Below are positions 4,963-5,068 of a stretch of 5,068 nt of DNA, one piece after another; within the stretch, counting starts at the first letter, position 1, and every line of letters starts with the position of its first letter. Location of the stretch: assembly GCA_900759575.1 (NCBI GenBank), contig CAAEVU010000153.1:1-5068 (forward strand), in the 5' to 3' direction. The position numbers were made by a program, and so were the translations under genes. The notes beneath the pieces were generated by a model that had not been told where the DNA came from, searched no databases, and saw only the letters and a program-made list of their open reading frames with translations. The DNA comes from Clostridia bacterium. Lineage in GTDB: Bacteria > Bacillota > Clostridia > Oscillospirales > Acutalibacteraceae.

Positions 4963-5068
4963 TTAATATTCCGGCAAAATCAATGGCCGGGTCGTATTAT
5001 CTGGATTACCATCTATAATTGTATCCATAACAATGTAAAGTTGGCTTGCCGCTACCCCACCTGTTCCC
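4963..5068 (-). CDS. C-terminal end of an unrecognised protein, cut by the window edge
   Basis: On the minus strand a frame is open from the window edge (first complete codon 5067-5065) for 34 codons to TAA at 4965-4963, ending in RPLILPEY. The residues are protein-like: a Gly-rich start, the strand-like SQLYIVMDTII, then a polar turn DGNPDNTTRP. The stop codon overlaps the ribosome binding site of the lipoprotein gene (TAAAGGAG), with only 14 bases between the two genes, which is the layout expected of adjacent operon genes. No function can be assigned from this fragment. It could be a chance open frame because it is short, but the coupling makes a real gene more likely. Confidence 0.6.
   Translation of the reverse strand, partial: GTGGVAASQLYIVMDTIIDGNPDNTTRPLILPEY

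Noticed and set aside
5000..5035. TTTACA/TATAGA promoter-like boxes before the lipoprotein on the minus strand
   Set aside because: They lie within the open frame of the upstream partial gene, and the genes appear to be in one operon.

Overview
The window looks like accessory DNA of a gut-type Clostridia bacterium (Firmicutes; Oscillospiraceae-like is my inference). The reasons are strong AGGAGG-type ribosome binding sites, moderately high G+C in the main genes, a TTG start, and gene families often carried on integrative elements of such bacteria. The taxon cannot be fixed from the sequence alone. No integrase, relaxase or attachment site is visible, so the type of element is also inferred.

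Layout: 1-331 is a G+C-rich, gene-poor stretch with possible decayed reading frames. 332-1303 (minus) encodes a RecA/RepA-like AAA ATPase, probably a replicative helicase of a mobile element. 1304-1482 is a divergent control region with a minus-strand terminator-like hairpin in the leader of the ATPase gene and a plus-strand extended -10 promoter. 1483-2610 (plus) encodes a zinc-finger protein resembling the DUF6076 family. It overlaps the start of a sigma-70-family sigma factor gene (2600-3382), which in turn overlaps by ATGA a possible 51-residue small ORF (3379-3534).

The most notable part is 3452-3884: a remnant type III (RNA-protein) toxin-antitoxin locus. In order it has a -35 promoter element, three tandem 37-38 nt units that each fold into the same H-type pseudoknot, a fractional fourth unit, a strong intrinsic terminator, and a ToxN/AbiQ-family endoribonuclease toxin gene. 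The toxin is broken by what looks like a one-base deletion after codon 36 and has lost a recognisable C-terminal half. The pairing in the antitoxin array is kept by compensatory changes between units, so the window appears to hold an intact antitoxin RNA beside a dead toxin. This stretch is visibly more A+T-rich than its neighbours, which fits separate acquisition.

3885-4201 holds an unassigned tract, a strong bidirectional terminator and two further inverted repeats. A convergent minus-strand operon fills the right end: the last 34 codons of an unrecognised gene (4963 to beyond 5068) followed by a lipoprotein gene (4202-4948) whose ribosome binding site overlaps the upstream stop codon. This operon may be chromosomal flank or another cargo module.
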